A stretch of DNA of 64,000 nt from Micromonospora tulbaghiae (GCF_900091605.1 NZ_FMCQ01000012.1:1-64000); one strand, 5' to 3'; counted from the stretch's first letter, positions 34,068 to 42,675 are shown. Notes: generated by a model not told the origin, from the sequence alone. Program-made: numbers and translations.

Positions 34068-34877
34068 GTGCCCGTCCACGAGATCACCGACCCCGACGAC
34101 GACCGGATCGCCGACTACCGCGCGCTCACCGACGTGGAGCTGCGTACCCGCTGGGAACCGCCGCACGGGCTGTTCATCGCCGAGGGGGAGCTGGTGCTGA
34201 GGCGGGCGCTGCGGGCCGGCTACCCGGCCCGGTCGTACCTGGTCGACGCCAAGCGGGTCGACCAGCTCGCCGACCTGGACACCGGGGACGCGCCGGTGTA
34301 CGCGGCCACGCCGGACGTGCTCCAGCGCGCCACCGGCTTCCACGTGCACCGGGGCGTGCTCGCGTCGTTCCACCGCAAGCCGCTTCGCTCGGCCGACGAG
34401 GTGCTCGCCGCCGCCCGGCGGGTGGTGATCCTGGAGGACGTCAACAACCACACCAACCTCGGCGCGATCTTCCGGGGCGCCGCCGCGCTCGGCGTCGACG
34501 CGGTGCTGCTGTCCCCGACCTGCGCCGACCCGCTCTATCGGCGCAGCGTACGGGTCAGCATGGGCGAGGTGTTCGCGGTGCCGTACGCCAAGCTCGACAG
34601 CTGGCCCGAAGGGCTGGACCAGGTTCGCGCGGCCGGGTTCACGGTGCTCGCGATGACGCCCGCGCCTGATGCCGTACCGATGCAGCGGCTGACCCCGGCG
34701 CAGCGCGAGCGGGCGGCGTTGCTGCTCGGGGCCGAGGGGCCGGGCCTGACCGCGGCGGCGCAGGCGGCCAGCGACGTGCGGGTGGTGATCCCGATGCGGC
34801 GCGGCGTGGACTCGCTGAACGTGGCCGCAGCCGCGGCGGTGGCGTTCTGGGAGCTGGGGCGGGACGACGCGCTCTGA
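34068..34877 (+). CDS. SpoU/TrmH-family RNA methyltransferase
   Basis: This 269-residue SPOUT enzyme uses S-adenosylmethionine to 2'-O-methylate rRNA or tRNA. An N-terminal substrate-binding domain (GLFIAEGELVLRRAL) precedes the knotted domain with NNHTNLGAIFRGAAALGVDAV (motif 1), LLLGAEGPGL (motif 2) and IPMRRGVDSLNVAAAAAVAFWE (motif 3). The GTG start lies 106 bases from the divergent TPP gene. The RNA target is unknown. Confidence 0.93.
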   Translation: MPVHEITDPDDDRIADYRALTDVELRTRWEPPHGLFIAEGELVLRRALRAGYPARSYLVDAKRVDQLADLDTGDAPVYAATPDVLQRATGFHVHRGVLASFHRKPLRSADEVLAAARRVVILEDVNNHTNLGAIFRGAAALGVDAVLLSPTCADPLYRRSVRVSMGEVFAVPYAKLDSWPEGLDQVRAAGFTVLAMTPAPDAVPMQRLTPAQRERAALLLGAEGPGLTAAAQAASDVRVVIPMRRGVDSLNVAAAAAVAFWELGRDDAL

Positions 34878-34885
34878 GGATCGGC

Positions 34886-34914
34886 TTGCATGACCATGCG
34901 AGACCGTGCATAAT
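34886..34914 (+). promoter_or_regulatory. argG promoter with ARG-box-like dyad; leaderless transcript likely
   Basis: TTGCAT (34886-34891) and CATAAT (34909-34914) are separated by exactly 17 bases. The GTG of argG begins 7 bases after the -10, so transcription should start at or next to the start codon. GCATG-AC-CATGC (34888-34899), a perfect dyad, overlaps the -35. With the following TGCAT it resembles published Streptomyces ArgR sites, which are rich in TGCAT. Arginine repression is therefore likely. Confidence 0.65.
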
Positions 34915-34921
34915 CTTCCTT

Positions 34922-36373
34922 GTGTCCAAGGTTCTCACCTCCCTGCCCATCGGCGAACGTGTCGGCATCGCCTTCTCCGGCGGCCTCGACACCTCGGTAG
35001 CCGTCGCGTGGATGCGCGACAAGGGCGCCGTCCCCTGCGCCTACACCGCTGACATCGGCCAGTACGACGAGCCCGACATCGCCTCGGTGCCCGGCCGCGC
35101 CCACACCTACGGCGCCGAGGTCGCCCGGCTCGTCGACTGCCGCGCCGCGCTGGTCGAGGAAGGGCTGGCGGCGCTGACCTGCGGCGCCTTCCACATCCGC
35201 TCCGGCGGGCGGGCCTACTTCAACACCACGCCGCTGGGCCGGGCCGTGACCGGCACGCTGCTGGTCCGGGCGATGATCGCCGACGACGTGCAGATCTGGG
35301 GCGACGGCTCGACGTTCAAGGGCAACGACATCGAACGGTTCTACCGGTACGGCCTGCTGGCCAACCCGCAGCTGCGGATCTACAAGCCGTGGCTGGACAC
35401 CGACTTCGTCACCGAACTGGGCGGGCGCACCGAGATGTCGGAGTGGCTGCTGGAGCGCGGCCTGCCCTACCGGGACAGCACCGAGAAGGCGTACTCCACC
35501 GACGCCAACATCTGGGGCGCCACCCACGAGGCCAAGACCCTCGAACACCTGGACACCGGCATCGAGACGGTCGAGCCGATCATGGGCGTCAAGTTCTGGG
35601 ACCCGTCCGTGGAGATCCCGGCCGAGGACGTCACGATCGGCTTCGACCAGGGCCGCCCGGTGACGATCAACGGCAAGGAGTTCGGCAGCGCCGTCGACCT
35701 GGTGCTGGAGGCCAACGCCATCGGCGGCCGGCACGGCCTGGGCATGTCCGACCAGATCGAGAACCGGATCATCGAGGCCAAGAGCCGGGGCATCTACGAG
35801 GCCCCCGGCATGGCGCTGCTGCACGCCGCCTACGAGCGGCTGGTCAACGCCATCCACAACGAGGACACGCTCGCCAACTACCACAACGAGGGCCGCCGCC
35901 TCGGCCGCCTCATGTACGAGGGCCGCTGGCTGGACCCGCAGGCGCTGATGCTGCGCGAGTCGCTGCAGCGCTGGGTCGGCACGGCGGTCACCGGCGAGGT
36001 CACGCTGCGGCTGCGCCGGGGCGAGGACTACTCGATCCTGGACACCACCGGGCCGGCGTTCAGCTACCACCCGGACAAGCTGTCGATGGAACGCACCCAG
36101 GACTCGGCGTTCGGCCCGGCCGACCGGATCGGCCAGCTCACCATGCGTAACCTCGACATCGCCGACTCGCGGGCCAAGCTGGAGCAGTACGCCTCCGTCG
36201 GCATGGTCGGCGGCGGCACCCCCCAGCGGATCGTCGGCGCCGCCCAGGCGGCCTCGACCGGGCTGATCGGCGCGATGCCGCAGGGCGGCGCGGAGGCCAT
36301 CGCGTCCCGGGGCGTACCCACCGCCGAGGACGAGGCGCTCGACCGGGCCGCGATGGAGTTCGGCGTCGACTGA
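34922..36373 (+). CDS. argG: Argininosuccinate synthase, E. coli (type 2) form
   Basis: This 483-residue enzyme joins citrulline and aspartate with ATP in arginine synthesis. It has the PP-loop FSGGLDTS and follows E. coli ArgG almost throughout: FNTTPLGRAVTGT, WGDGSTFKGNDIERFYRYG, STDANIWGATHEAK and GGRHGLGMSDQIENRIIEAK. The usual actinobacterial enzyme is a shorter type (about 400 residues). The GTG at 34922 matches the E. coli N-terminus; the longer frame runs into the promoter. It stands alone, away from other arg genes visible here, and ends at a strong palindrome. Confidence 0.95.
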   Translation: MSKVLTSLPIGERVGIAFSGGLDTSVAVAWMRDKGAVPCAYTADIGQYDEPDIASVPGRAHTYGAEVARLVDCRAALVEEGLAALTCGAFHIRSGGRAYFNTTPLGRAVTGTLLVRAMIADDVQIWGDGSTFKGNDIERFYRYGLLANPQLRIYKPWLDTDFVTELGGRTEMSEWLLERGLPYRDSTEKAYSTDANIWGATHEAKTLEHLDTGIETVEPIMGVKFWDPSVEIPAEDVTIGFDQGRPVTINGKEFGSAVDLVLEANAIGGRHGLGMSDQIENRIIEAKSRGIYEAPGMALLHAAYERLVNAIHNEDTLANYHNEGRRLGRLMYEGRWLDPQALMLRESLQRWVGTAVTGEVTLRLRRGEDYSILDTTGPAFSYHPDKLSMERTQDSAFGPADRIGQLTMRNLDIADSRAKLEQYASVGMVGGGTPQRIVGAAQAASTGLIGAMPQGGAEAIASRGVPTAEDEALDRAAMEFGVD

Positions 36374-36396
36374 CCGCTGCCTCCCGCACGAACGTA

Positions 36397-36430
36397 CGCG
36401 GACCGCTGCCCGGCCGGGCAGCGGTCCGCG
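36397..36430 (+). terminator. 34-base perfect palindrome after argG
   Basis: Bases 36397-36413 are exactly complementary to 36414-36430, giving a stem of about 15 bp with a 4-base loop, 24 bases after the argG stop. This is a strong intrinsic-type terminator without a T-run. Confidence 0.8.
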
Positions 36431-36528
36431 GCTCGTCTCGTCGCCCCGCCCGCCGGTCCCGCCGCGCCGGCGGGCCGGTGACGGTCCGGCTCTCGGCAAC
36501 GGTGGTGACGCAGGGTAGCGTGTCGCCC

Positions 36529-38268
36529 GTGTTCCCTACCGTGCGTGAGGTGCTGGACCTGGTGCCCGTGCGCCACGGCGCGCCGCGCCTGGTCGCCGGG
36601 AACGCCGGGCTGGACCGGCCGGTGCGTTGGGTGCACATCGCCGAGGTGCCGGACATCGCCACCCTGCTCGGCGGCGGGGAACTGGTCCTGACCACCGGGA
36701 TCGGCCTGCCGGGTGACGACGCCGGGCTCCGCGAGTTCATCGGTGCCCTGGCCGACGTCGGCGTCTCCGGGCTGGTGGTCGAGCTGGGCCGCCGCTACGT
36801 CAGCGGAGTACCACGCGTGATGGCCGCCGCCGCGGAACGCCGCGGCCTGCCCCTGATCGAGCTGCGCCGGGGCACCCCGTTCGTCCGGATCACCGAGGCG
36901 GTGCACGCGCTGATCGTCGACGCCCAGCTCACCGAGCTGCGCGCCACCGAGGAGATCCACCAGCGGTTCACCGAACTGTCGGTGGAGGGTGCCGAACCGG
37001 CCGAGGTGCTGCGGCAGGCCGCCGAGCTGGCCGGCTGCCCGATCGTGCTGGAGAACCTGTCCCGGCAGGTGCTCGCGTACGACCCGGCGGGGGAGAACGC
37101 CCAACTGCTGCTGGACGGCTGGGAACGGCACTCGCGGCAGATCCGCCCGGCCGGGCGCACCGCGTACGACCCGGACAGCGGCTGGCTCGTCACCACGGTG
37201 GGCGCCCGGGGACAGGACTGGGGCCGGCTGCTGCTGCGCTGGCCGGCGACCGAGTCCACCCCGCCGACCCGGCTGACCATCCTGATCGAACGGGCCGCCT
37301 CCACGCTGGCCCTGGGCCGGCTGATCCGGCGTGACGCCGAGGGCCTGGAACGGCAGATCCACCGTACGCTGCTGACCGCCCTGATCGACCACACCCGCCC
37401 GGTGGACGAGGTGGCGCTGCGCGCCAAGGCGCTCGGCGTCGTCCTGGACCGCCGGCACCTGGTCGGCGTCGTGGTCCGGCACCGCGCCGACGAGCCCGCC
37501 GGTGACGCGGGCGCCCCCGACGACGAGCCCGCCCCCGCCCGGCGCGGTCAGCGCCGCGACACCGACGCCGAAGGACCGGAAGCCGGTCCGGCCCGGCTGC
37601 GTGACCTCGCCGAGGCGGTCAGCCAGGCCGTCCGGGACGCCAAGCTCACCGCGCTGACCAGCCCGCTCGACGACCAGGCGGTGGGCGCGCTGCTGGCGCT
37701 TCCCGACCCGGCCGCCGAGGAGAAGGCACTGTCCGCGTTCGCCGCGGCGTTGCGTCGGGTACGCCTCGACGCCGCTCCCGCCGCCCCCGCCGCCCGCCCG
37801 GTCGACGTCTCGCCCCGGGCCGCGATCGTGGTGGCCGCCGGATCCGGCGTGGGCAGCCTGCGTGAGGCGCGCCGTTCGCTGATCGAGGCGCGGCAGGTCG
37901 CCGAGGCGGCGCGGCGGGATCCCCGGGATCTGCCCTGCTACCGCCTGCCGCACGTCGGGCTGGCCGGGCTGCTGCACCTGTTGCGCGACGAGCCCCGGTT
38001 GCAGACGTTCGTCGAGCGTGAACTCGGGCCACTGCTCGCCTACGACGCCCAGCATCCACGCGAGCAGTTGCTCGGCACGCTGCGGGCGTACCTGGAACAG
38101 GGGCGGAACAAGTCGGCCGGTGCGGCCGCCGCGCACCTGTCCCGGCCGGCGTTCTACGAGCGGCTGGCCCGTATCGGCCGCGTCCTCGACGCCGACCTCG
38201 ACTCGGTCGACAGGTGCCTGTCCCTGCACGTGGCCCTGCTGGCCCTGGACGCCATCCGCACCCCCTAA
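36529..38268 (+). CDS. PucR-family transcriptional regulator
   Basis: This 579-residue protein has the N-terminal PucR ligand domain (VREVLDLVPVRHG..RWVHIAEVPDIATLLGGGELVLTTG), a central GGDEF-like/CdaR region and a C-terminal helix-turn-helix (KSAGAAAAHLSRPAFYERLARI, about 530-552). PucR proteins regulate purine, amino-acid or other catabolic genes. The GTG at 36529 was chosen because the family begins with FPTVREVL; GTG 36520 is also possible. No catabolic target lies next to it, so its regulon is unknown. Confidence 0.88.
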   Translation: MFPTVREVLDLVPVRHGAPRLVAGNAGLDRPVRWVHIAEVPDIATLLGGGELVLTTGIGLPGDDAGLREFIGALADVGVSGLVVELGRRYVSGVPRVMAAAAERRGLPLIELRRGTPFVRITEAVHALIVDAQLTELRATEEIHQRFTELSVEGAEPAEVLRQAAELAGCPIVLENLSRQVLAYDPAGENAQLLLDGWERHSRQIRPAGRTAYDPDSGWLVTTVGARGQDWGRLLLRWPATESTPPTRLTILIERAASTLALGRLIRRDAEGLERQIHRTLLTALIDHTRPVDEVALRAKALGVVLDRRHLVGVVVRHRADEPAGDAGAPDDEPAPARRGQRRDTDAEGPEAGPARLRDLAEAVSQAVRDAKLTALTSPLDDQAVGALLALPDPAAEEKALSAFAAALRRVRLDAAPAAPAARPVDVSPRAAIVVAAGSGVGSLREARRSLIEARQVAEAARRDPRDLPCYRLPHVGLAGLLHLLRDEPRLQTFVERELGPLLAYDAQHPREQLLGTLRAYLEQGRNKSAGAAAAHLSRPAFYERLARIGRVLDADLDSVDRCLSLHVALLALDAIRTP

Positions 38269-38329
38269 CCCTCCCCGGCCCCGGGGGCCCTCCGGCCCGC
38301 CCCCGGGCCCGCCCCCTCACCGGCCGCGA

Positions 38330-38386
38330 CGATCATGAAGTTGACGGCACCGATCCGGACATTTCGCCGGCCTAACTTCATGATCG
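38330..38386. repeat. Palindromic repeat B1 (GATCATGAAGTT type)
   Basis: CGATCATGAAGTT (38330-38342) pairs exactly with 38374-38386 to form a 13-bp stem around a 31-base loop. The arm core is the same as that of repeat B3. Confidence 0.8.
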
Positions 38387-38419
38387 CCCACGGGGCGCGC
38401 GGGGCTGGGGCTTGCTCGC

Positions 38420-38490
38420 CGATCTTGGAGTTGTGGTGCCCGGAATGCCCCCTGACGCGAGGTCTGCGCGGCGCCACAGCTCCAAGATCG
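38420..38490. repeat. Palindromic repeat B2 (GATCTTGGAGTTGTGG type)
   Basis: Arms of 21 bases (38420-38440 and 38470-38490) pair at 19 positions. Both exceptions are T against G, which still pair as G-U in RNA from the plus strand. The loop is 29 bases. The arms extend the core with TTGTGG, as in A2. Confidence 0.8.
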
Positions 38491-38504
38491 CGAGGGGGGC
38501 GAGC

Positions 38505-38566
38505 GTTGATCATGAGGTTGAACCGGTGTTCTGCCCCGAATTTGCCCCGCCAACTTCATGATCGAC
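38505..38566. repeat. Palindromic repeat B3 (GATCATGAGGTTG type)
   Basis: GTTGATCATGAGGTTG (38505-38520) faces 38551-38566, pairing at 14 of 16 positions. The other two are G-U compatible in plus-strand RNA. The loop is 30 bases. Confidence 0.75.
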
Positions 38567-38616
38567 GCGACGGGGCGGGCGGGGCGGGCGCGGGAGGGAA
38601 GGGGAGAGGGCGGGGG

Positions 38617-39966
38617 TCAGGTCAGGGCGGTGAGGGTTTTGGCGTAGGGGGCGGGGACGAAGTTGTCGCCGCCGGGGGTGAACACGTCGGAGGTCGCGGC
38701 CGCCTGCCAGGCGGTGTCGGGCAGCGCCGCCACCAGGGCGCGTACCACAGGTGCGTCGCGCCACTGCTCCTGCTGGGCGAGCAGGCTGAGCGCGACCACC
38801 GACTCCTCCACCTCGCCCACGCACTCGAACGGCTTGTGCCCGTCGATGCCGAGCAGCTCCCGGTAGCCGGGGACCTGGGACTCGTCGGCCAGCAGGTCGC
38901 CGCCGAAGATGCCGGTGAGCCGCTCCCGCGGCATGAACGGCGCCATGGCCAGGAACACGAACCGGCACTTCGGGCAGTCGCGGCACCAGCGCTCGCTCGC
39001 GTCCCGCAGCTTGAACGCCGCGTTGCAGCTGGTCACCACCGCGTCGTACCGGTCGATCTCGGCGAACAGGCGGGCGATGTGCAGCTCGGACAGGGAGCGC
39101 AGCAGCGAGAAGTACGGCTCGACGAGCCCGGCGTGCTCGGCCAGCGCCGCCCGCAGCAGCCCTTCCGCCTCGACGCCCTTGGACCACTGGTGGTTGATCT
39201 CGTGGCCGTTCCAGATCAGGTTCGGGTCGGAGGCGGAACGCTCGTTCGACATCACCACCGGGCCGAGCCCGTGCAGGACGGCGGTGGCCACGGCGATCAG
39301 CGAGTTGATCGCGGTGACCGGGATGTGCCCGTTGCGCGCGCCGGCGGCGTTCAGCTCGAACAGCACCGGGTCCAGTCGCCGCCGGGCGGCCAGCGGCACC
39401 AGGTCCGACGCCTCGTTCACCGACACGATCACGTGGTTCGGGTTGACCGAGAACGGCACCGGGTCGAGGCCGGCGCGTCGCAGCGCCTCCAGCGTGACGA
39501 TGGAGTCCTTGCCGCCGCCCACCGCCGACAGCGGACGGAGGTCGGAGTTGTCCACCGGCACGGCCGGGTCCACGGTGCCGGACGGCACCTCGGGACGCAG
39601 CTCCAGCACGTGCGGCAGCTCGTTGCGGTACGCGTACTCGGCGAGGCCCTTGGTGTAGACGGCGGTGACCAGCTCGACGGCGGCGGCGCCCAGCGGCGCG
39701 GGCAGCACCAGCCGGGGCGGCGCGGCGGCCTTGTAGTAGCTGACGCCGGCGACCACGTGCAGCAGCTCCAGCACCCGGGCCAGGGTCGCCGCTGTGGCGT
39801 CGGAGACCGGCTCGGCCGGCAGCGGAAGCGTGATCACCTCGGTGAACCGCTGCTCGCCGTCGGGACCGGTCAGGGCGTAGTCGAACAGGACCTCGCCGGT
39901 GGCGTAGTCGATCGAGTAGGACGGGAAGGTGAAGGCGTCCATCCGCCGCAGCTGCTCGTTGGGCAC
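38617..39966 (-). CDS. murL: UDP-MurNAc-L-Ala-L-Glu epimerase (MurL)
   Basis: This 449-residue enzyme inverts the terminal L-Glu of UDP-MurNAc-L-Ala-L-Glu to D-Glu, using ATP. It matches the MurL family over its length: FPSYSIDYATGEVLFDYAL, LSAVGGGKDSIVTLEALRR with a PP-loop-like GGGKDS (about 151), NPNHVIVSVNEASDL, NERSASDPNLIWNGHEINHQWSKG and CRDCPKCRFVFLAM. That last motif is a C-x2-C-x2-C cluster. It is divergent from murD2, its pathway partner. The GTG at 39966 gives the family length; ATG 39942 is an alternative. Confidence 0.93.
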   Translation of the reverse strand: MPNEQLRRMDAFTFPSYSIDYATGEVLFDYALTGPDGEQRFTEVITLPLPAEPVSDATAATLARVLELLHVVAGVSYYKAAAPPRLVLPAPLGAAAVELVTAVYTKGLAEYAYRNELPHVLELRPEVPSGTVDPAVPVDNSDLRPLSAVGGGKDSIVTLEALRRAGLDPVPFSVNPNHVIVSVNEASDLVPLAARRRLDPVLFELNAAGARNGHIPVTAINSLIAVATAVLHGLGPVVMSNERSASDPNLIWNGHEINHQWSKGVEAEGLLRAALAEHAGLVEPYFSLLRSLSELHIARLFAEIDRYDAVVTSCNAAFKLRDASERWCRDCPKCRFVFLAMAPFMPRERLTGIFGGDLLADESQVPGYRELLGIDGHKPFECVGEVEESVVALSLLAQQEQWRDAPVVRALVAALPDTAWQAAATSDVFTPGGDNFVPAPYAKTLTALT

Positions 39967-40053
39967 ACGCCATACTAGGCCCTGGTTCGTCCGTCCGTGT
40001 CCGGCTGGGCCGGACCCTGCCCGCCGTGCGTCGACCGAGTCCGAGGAGAGCCC

Positions 40054-41400
40054 GTGCGCCTGTCTGATCTGCGCGGACGTCATGTCGCCGTCTGGGGCGC
40101 CGGCCGCGAGGGCCGGGCCGCGGTGACCGCGATCGCCGCGCACGGGCCGGCCGGCCTGGTCGTCGTCGACGACAGCGCCAACTTCCTCACGCTGCCCTGG
40201 GACGGTCCGCTCGCCGCGGCGGCGCCGCTCGTCACCGGCGAGGAGGGCTTCGAGCGCCTGGCCGCCGCCGACGTGGTGGTCCGCTCGCCGGGCGTGCCGA
40301 ACACCCACCCGTGGATGGTGGAGCTGCGCCGCCGGTCCGTGCCCGTCACGCAGGGCAGCGCGCTGTGGATGGCCGACCACGCGGACCGGACCGTCGGGGT
40401 GACCGGCAGCAAGGGCAAGAGCACCACGTCCAGCCTGATCAGCCATCTGCTCACCGCGATGGACCGGCCGAACGTGTTCGGCGGCAACATCGGGGTGCCG
40501 CTGCTGGACCTGCCGGAGGCGGAGCTGTACGTCCTGGAGCTGTCCAGCTACCAGTGCTCCGACCTGACCGACTCGCCGCGGGTGGCGGTGGTGACCGCGC
40601 TGTTCCCCGAGCACCTGGACGCGCACGGCGGCGAGCGGGAGTACTACCGGGACAAGCTGAACCTGATCGCGCACGGCCCGCACGCCGTGGTGGTCAACGG
40701 CGCCGACCCGCGCCTGGCGGCGGAGCTGGGCGACCGGGCCGCGGTACGGGCCGGCTCGCCGGACACCACGCACGTGGCCACCGGGCCGGACGGCGCGCAG
40801 TGGTTCCACCTGCGGGACACGCCGCTGTTCCCGCGCGCGGTGCTGCCGCTGGTCGGGCGGCACAACGAGGGCAACCTCTGCGTCGCGCTGGCCGTGCTGG
40901 ACGCGCTCGGCGTCGACGTGGTGGCACGCAAGGACAGCCTCGCCGTGGCGGTCGCCGAGTTCCAGGGTCTGGCGCACCGGCTCACCGAGATCGCCGACCC
41001 GTCCGGGCTCACGTTCGTCGACGACACGCTCGCCACCAGCCCGTACGCGGCCATGCACGCGATCGACGCGTACGAGGGACGGCCGCTGACCGTGATCGTC
41101 GGCGGCGCCGACCGAGGGCTGGACTACAGCCCGCTGCGCGCGCACCTGGCCGACCGGGAGATCACCGTGATCGGCGTGCCGGACAGCGGCCCCCGCATCG
41201 TGGAGGCGCTGTCCGGCCTGCCGTCGGTGCGTACCGAACTGGCCGACGACCTGGTCGCCGCCGTCGGGCTGTCCCGCAAGCTCACCCCGGCCGGCGGGGT
41301 GGTGCTGCTGTCCCCGGCCGCGCCTAGCTACGGCCGGTTCCGCAACTTCGAGCACCGCTCCGAGGTGTTCGCGCAGGCGGTGGCCGACACCGCCCGCTGA
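40054..41400 (+). CDS. murD2: UDP-MurNAc-L-Ala--L-Glu ligase (MurD2)
   Basis: This 448-residue Mur ligase adds L-Glu, rather than D-Glu, to UDP-MurNAc-L-Ala. It has the N-terminal Rossmann motif WGAGREG, the ATP P-loop GVTGSKGKSTT (about 114-124), FGGNIGVP, LELSSYQ, the HNEGN motif (about 269) and DDTLATSPYA. It differs from standard MurD by its short N-domain and its pairing with MurL. GAGGAGAG precedes the GTG. With MurL it forms a two-step route to the D-Glu stem residue without free D-glutamate. Confidence 0.93.
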   Translation: MRLSDLRGRHVAVWGAGREGRAAVTAIAAHGPAGLVVVDDSANFLTLPWDGPLAAAAPLVTGEEGFERLAAADVVVRSPGVPNTHPWMVELRRRSVPVTQGSALWMADHADRTVGVTGSKGKSTTSSLISHLLTAMDRPNVFGGNIGVPLLDLPEAELYVLELSSYQCSDLTDSPRVAVVTALFPEHLDAHGGEREYYRDKLNLIAHGPHAVVVNGADPRLAAELGDRAAVRAGSPDTTHVATGPDGAQWFHLRDTPLFPRAVLPLVGRHNEGNLCVALAVLDALGVDVVARKDSLAVAVAEFQGLAHRLTEIADPSGLTFVDDTLATSPYAAMHAIDAYEGRPLTVIVGGADRGLDYSPLRAHLADREITVIGVPDSGPRIVEALSGLPSVRTELADDLVAAVGLSRKLTPAGGVVLLSPAAPSYGRFRNFEHRSEVFAQAVADTAR

Positions 41401-41404
41401 GCGG

Positions 41405-41935
41405 TCAGCCGCGCTCCGCCCGGGCGTTCCTCGGCGGCCCCGGCTCGGCCGACAGGATCGCGTCGAGGGACTCGGTCGGCGCGGAGCTGTCGACCGGTTC
41501 CCGGGGCTCGGGGACGGTCTCCGCCGGCTTCGCCTCCGGGGCGCTGCGGGCCGCCCGCGCCTTGACCGGCGTCCAGGCGAACGCGAGCGCGCCGCCGACG
41601 AGCGCCAGCAGCATGCCGATCAGGAACCCGCCCAGGTTCGAGGTGAGCCAGGAGACCAGCCCGAGCACGAGGGAGAGCACCGCGTAGAAGACGCGTTGCT
41701 GCGGCGTGGTGATCAGCAGCACGCCGCAGATGACCAGGATGGCCGGGACCAGGTACGCGGCCAGCCCTTGCGGCCCGACGTGCAGCAGCACCCCGAGTGG
41801 CGCGCGCAGCGTCACGAGCATCTCCGCGCCGCCGAGCGCGATGAGCAGCCCGGCGGTGAACGGCCGCGCCCGGCGCCAGCGCCGCCAGCGTGTACGGACG
41901 CCGGCGGCGGGCGCCGAGTGCTGTCCCGCTGTCAC
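41405..41935 (-). CDS. DUF6114 membrane protein
   Basis: This 176-residue protein has about four membrane helices (30-115), with ARPFTAGLLIALGGAEMLVT at the start, and a disordered Pro/Glu-rich C-terminus. It matches the actinobacterial DUF6114 family, which is usually encoded next to DUF6230, as here: its ATG follows the DUF6230 stop by 1 base. The role is unknown. It converges on murD2 with a 4-base gap. Confidence 0.85.
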   Translation of the reverse strand: MTAGQHSAPAAGVRTRWRRWRRARPFTAGLLIALGGAEMLVTLRAPLGVLLHVGPQGLAAYLVPAILVICGVLLITTPQQRVFYAVLSLVLGLVSWLTSNLGGFLIGMLLALVGGALAFAWTPVKARAARSAPEAKPAETVPEPREPVDSSAPTESLDAILSAEPGPPRNARAERG

Positions 41936-41936
41936 G

Positions 41937-42566
41937 TCAGCACCCTTCGGAGCTGAAGCCCATGCGCAGGTTGGGCAGCGTGAAGACGGCGGCGGTGGTG
42001 GCGTAGTTGTTCTGCCGCAGGTTGGTGATGGTCACGGTGTCGGCCTGCTGGGCGAACACGCCCGGGTTGCCCTTGACCCCGGGGACCTTGTCGACGGTGC
42101 TGGCGTCCTGCCCGACGTCGATGTTCTTGAAGGAGGCGTTACCGGCGATCTCGTCACCGTCGACCACCAGCGTGCGGGCGCTCACCGGCTTGCCGGAATT
42201 GCCGGCGGTGATCCGCAGGTTGGTCCCGCCCAGGTTGATGCTCTGGCAGAGATTGGTCAGCTCGGCCTTGTCGATGGCCGAGACGATCACGAGCACCTGC
42301 CCGCCGGTGTCGCCCTGGTTGGGGCTGTCCGGGATCATCTGGTCGAGCGTGGCGAACTGCTCGAACCCGGTGCCCTCCAGTTTGTCGGCGGTGACCGTGA
42401 ACGGCATGCCCGAGATGGCGAACTGCGCGCCGAGCACACCCTGCGCGGTCAGCACCACCATGCCGGCCGCGCCGGCCGCCACGGCGCCGAACGTGACGGC
42501 GAACCGGCGCCAGCGCACGCCGCTTCTCGGTTGATCGGTCTCGATCTGCTCGATCTGCTCCGGCAT
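41937..42566 (-). CDS. DUF6230 family surface protein
   Basis: This 209-residue protein has one N-terminal hydrophobic helix (about 22-46; FAVTFGAVAAGAAGMVVLTAQG) and an extracellular domain starting AQFAISGMPFTVTADKLEGTGF. It contains Cys residues near NLCQSINL and at the C-terminal GC. Members have sometimes been labelled cholesterol esterase without visible catalytic residues. GAAAGGGGCC precedes the ATG. It is co-transcribed with DUF6114 behind a well-formed promoter. Confidence 0.85.
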   Translation of the reverse strand: MPEQIEQIETDQPRSGVRWRRFAVTFGAVAAGAAGMVVLTAQGVLGAQFAISGMPFTVTADKLEGTGFEQFATLDQMIPDSPNQGDTGGQVLVIVSAIDKAELTNLCQSINLGGTNLRITAGNSGKPVSARTLVVDGDEIAGNASFKNIDVGQDASTVDKVPGVKGNPGVFAQQADTVTITNLRQNNYATTAAVFTLPNLRMGFSSEGC

Positions 42567-42646
42567 GCCCGGCCCCTTTCGAGATCAATTCACCTGCGAC
42601 GATGCGAGTCGATTCGCAGGATGTGCGCGCCGAGGGGCGCAGGCCG

Positions 42647-42675
42647 AAGTTACCGCTGAGTAAAGGGGCGGTCAA
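42647..42675 (-). promoter_or_regulatory. Promoter of the DUF6230-DUF6114 operon
   Basis: On the minus strand TTGACC (42675-42670) and TAACTT (42652-42647) are separated by exactly 17 bases, close to the sigma-70/HrdB consensus. The start codon lies about 80 bases downstream. Sequence between here and the TetR stop is AT-rich for this genome. Confidence 0.65.

Larger units (their letters stand above)
38269..38616. other. Convergent gap with three long palindromes
   Basis: This 348-base gap separates the converging pucR-type and murL genes and holds no gene. Three stem-forming inverted repeats occupy 38330-38566, with arms sharing the GATCWTGRAGTTG core also found at 24.4 kb. Flanking sequence is C-rich on one side and G-rich on the other, without further structure that I can support. 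Confidence 0.6.

Noticed and set aside
34886..34921. Upstream TTG start for ArgG
   Set aside because: It would begin inside the -35 of a well-formed promoter and extend beyond the E. coli N-terminus.
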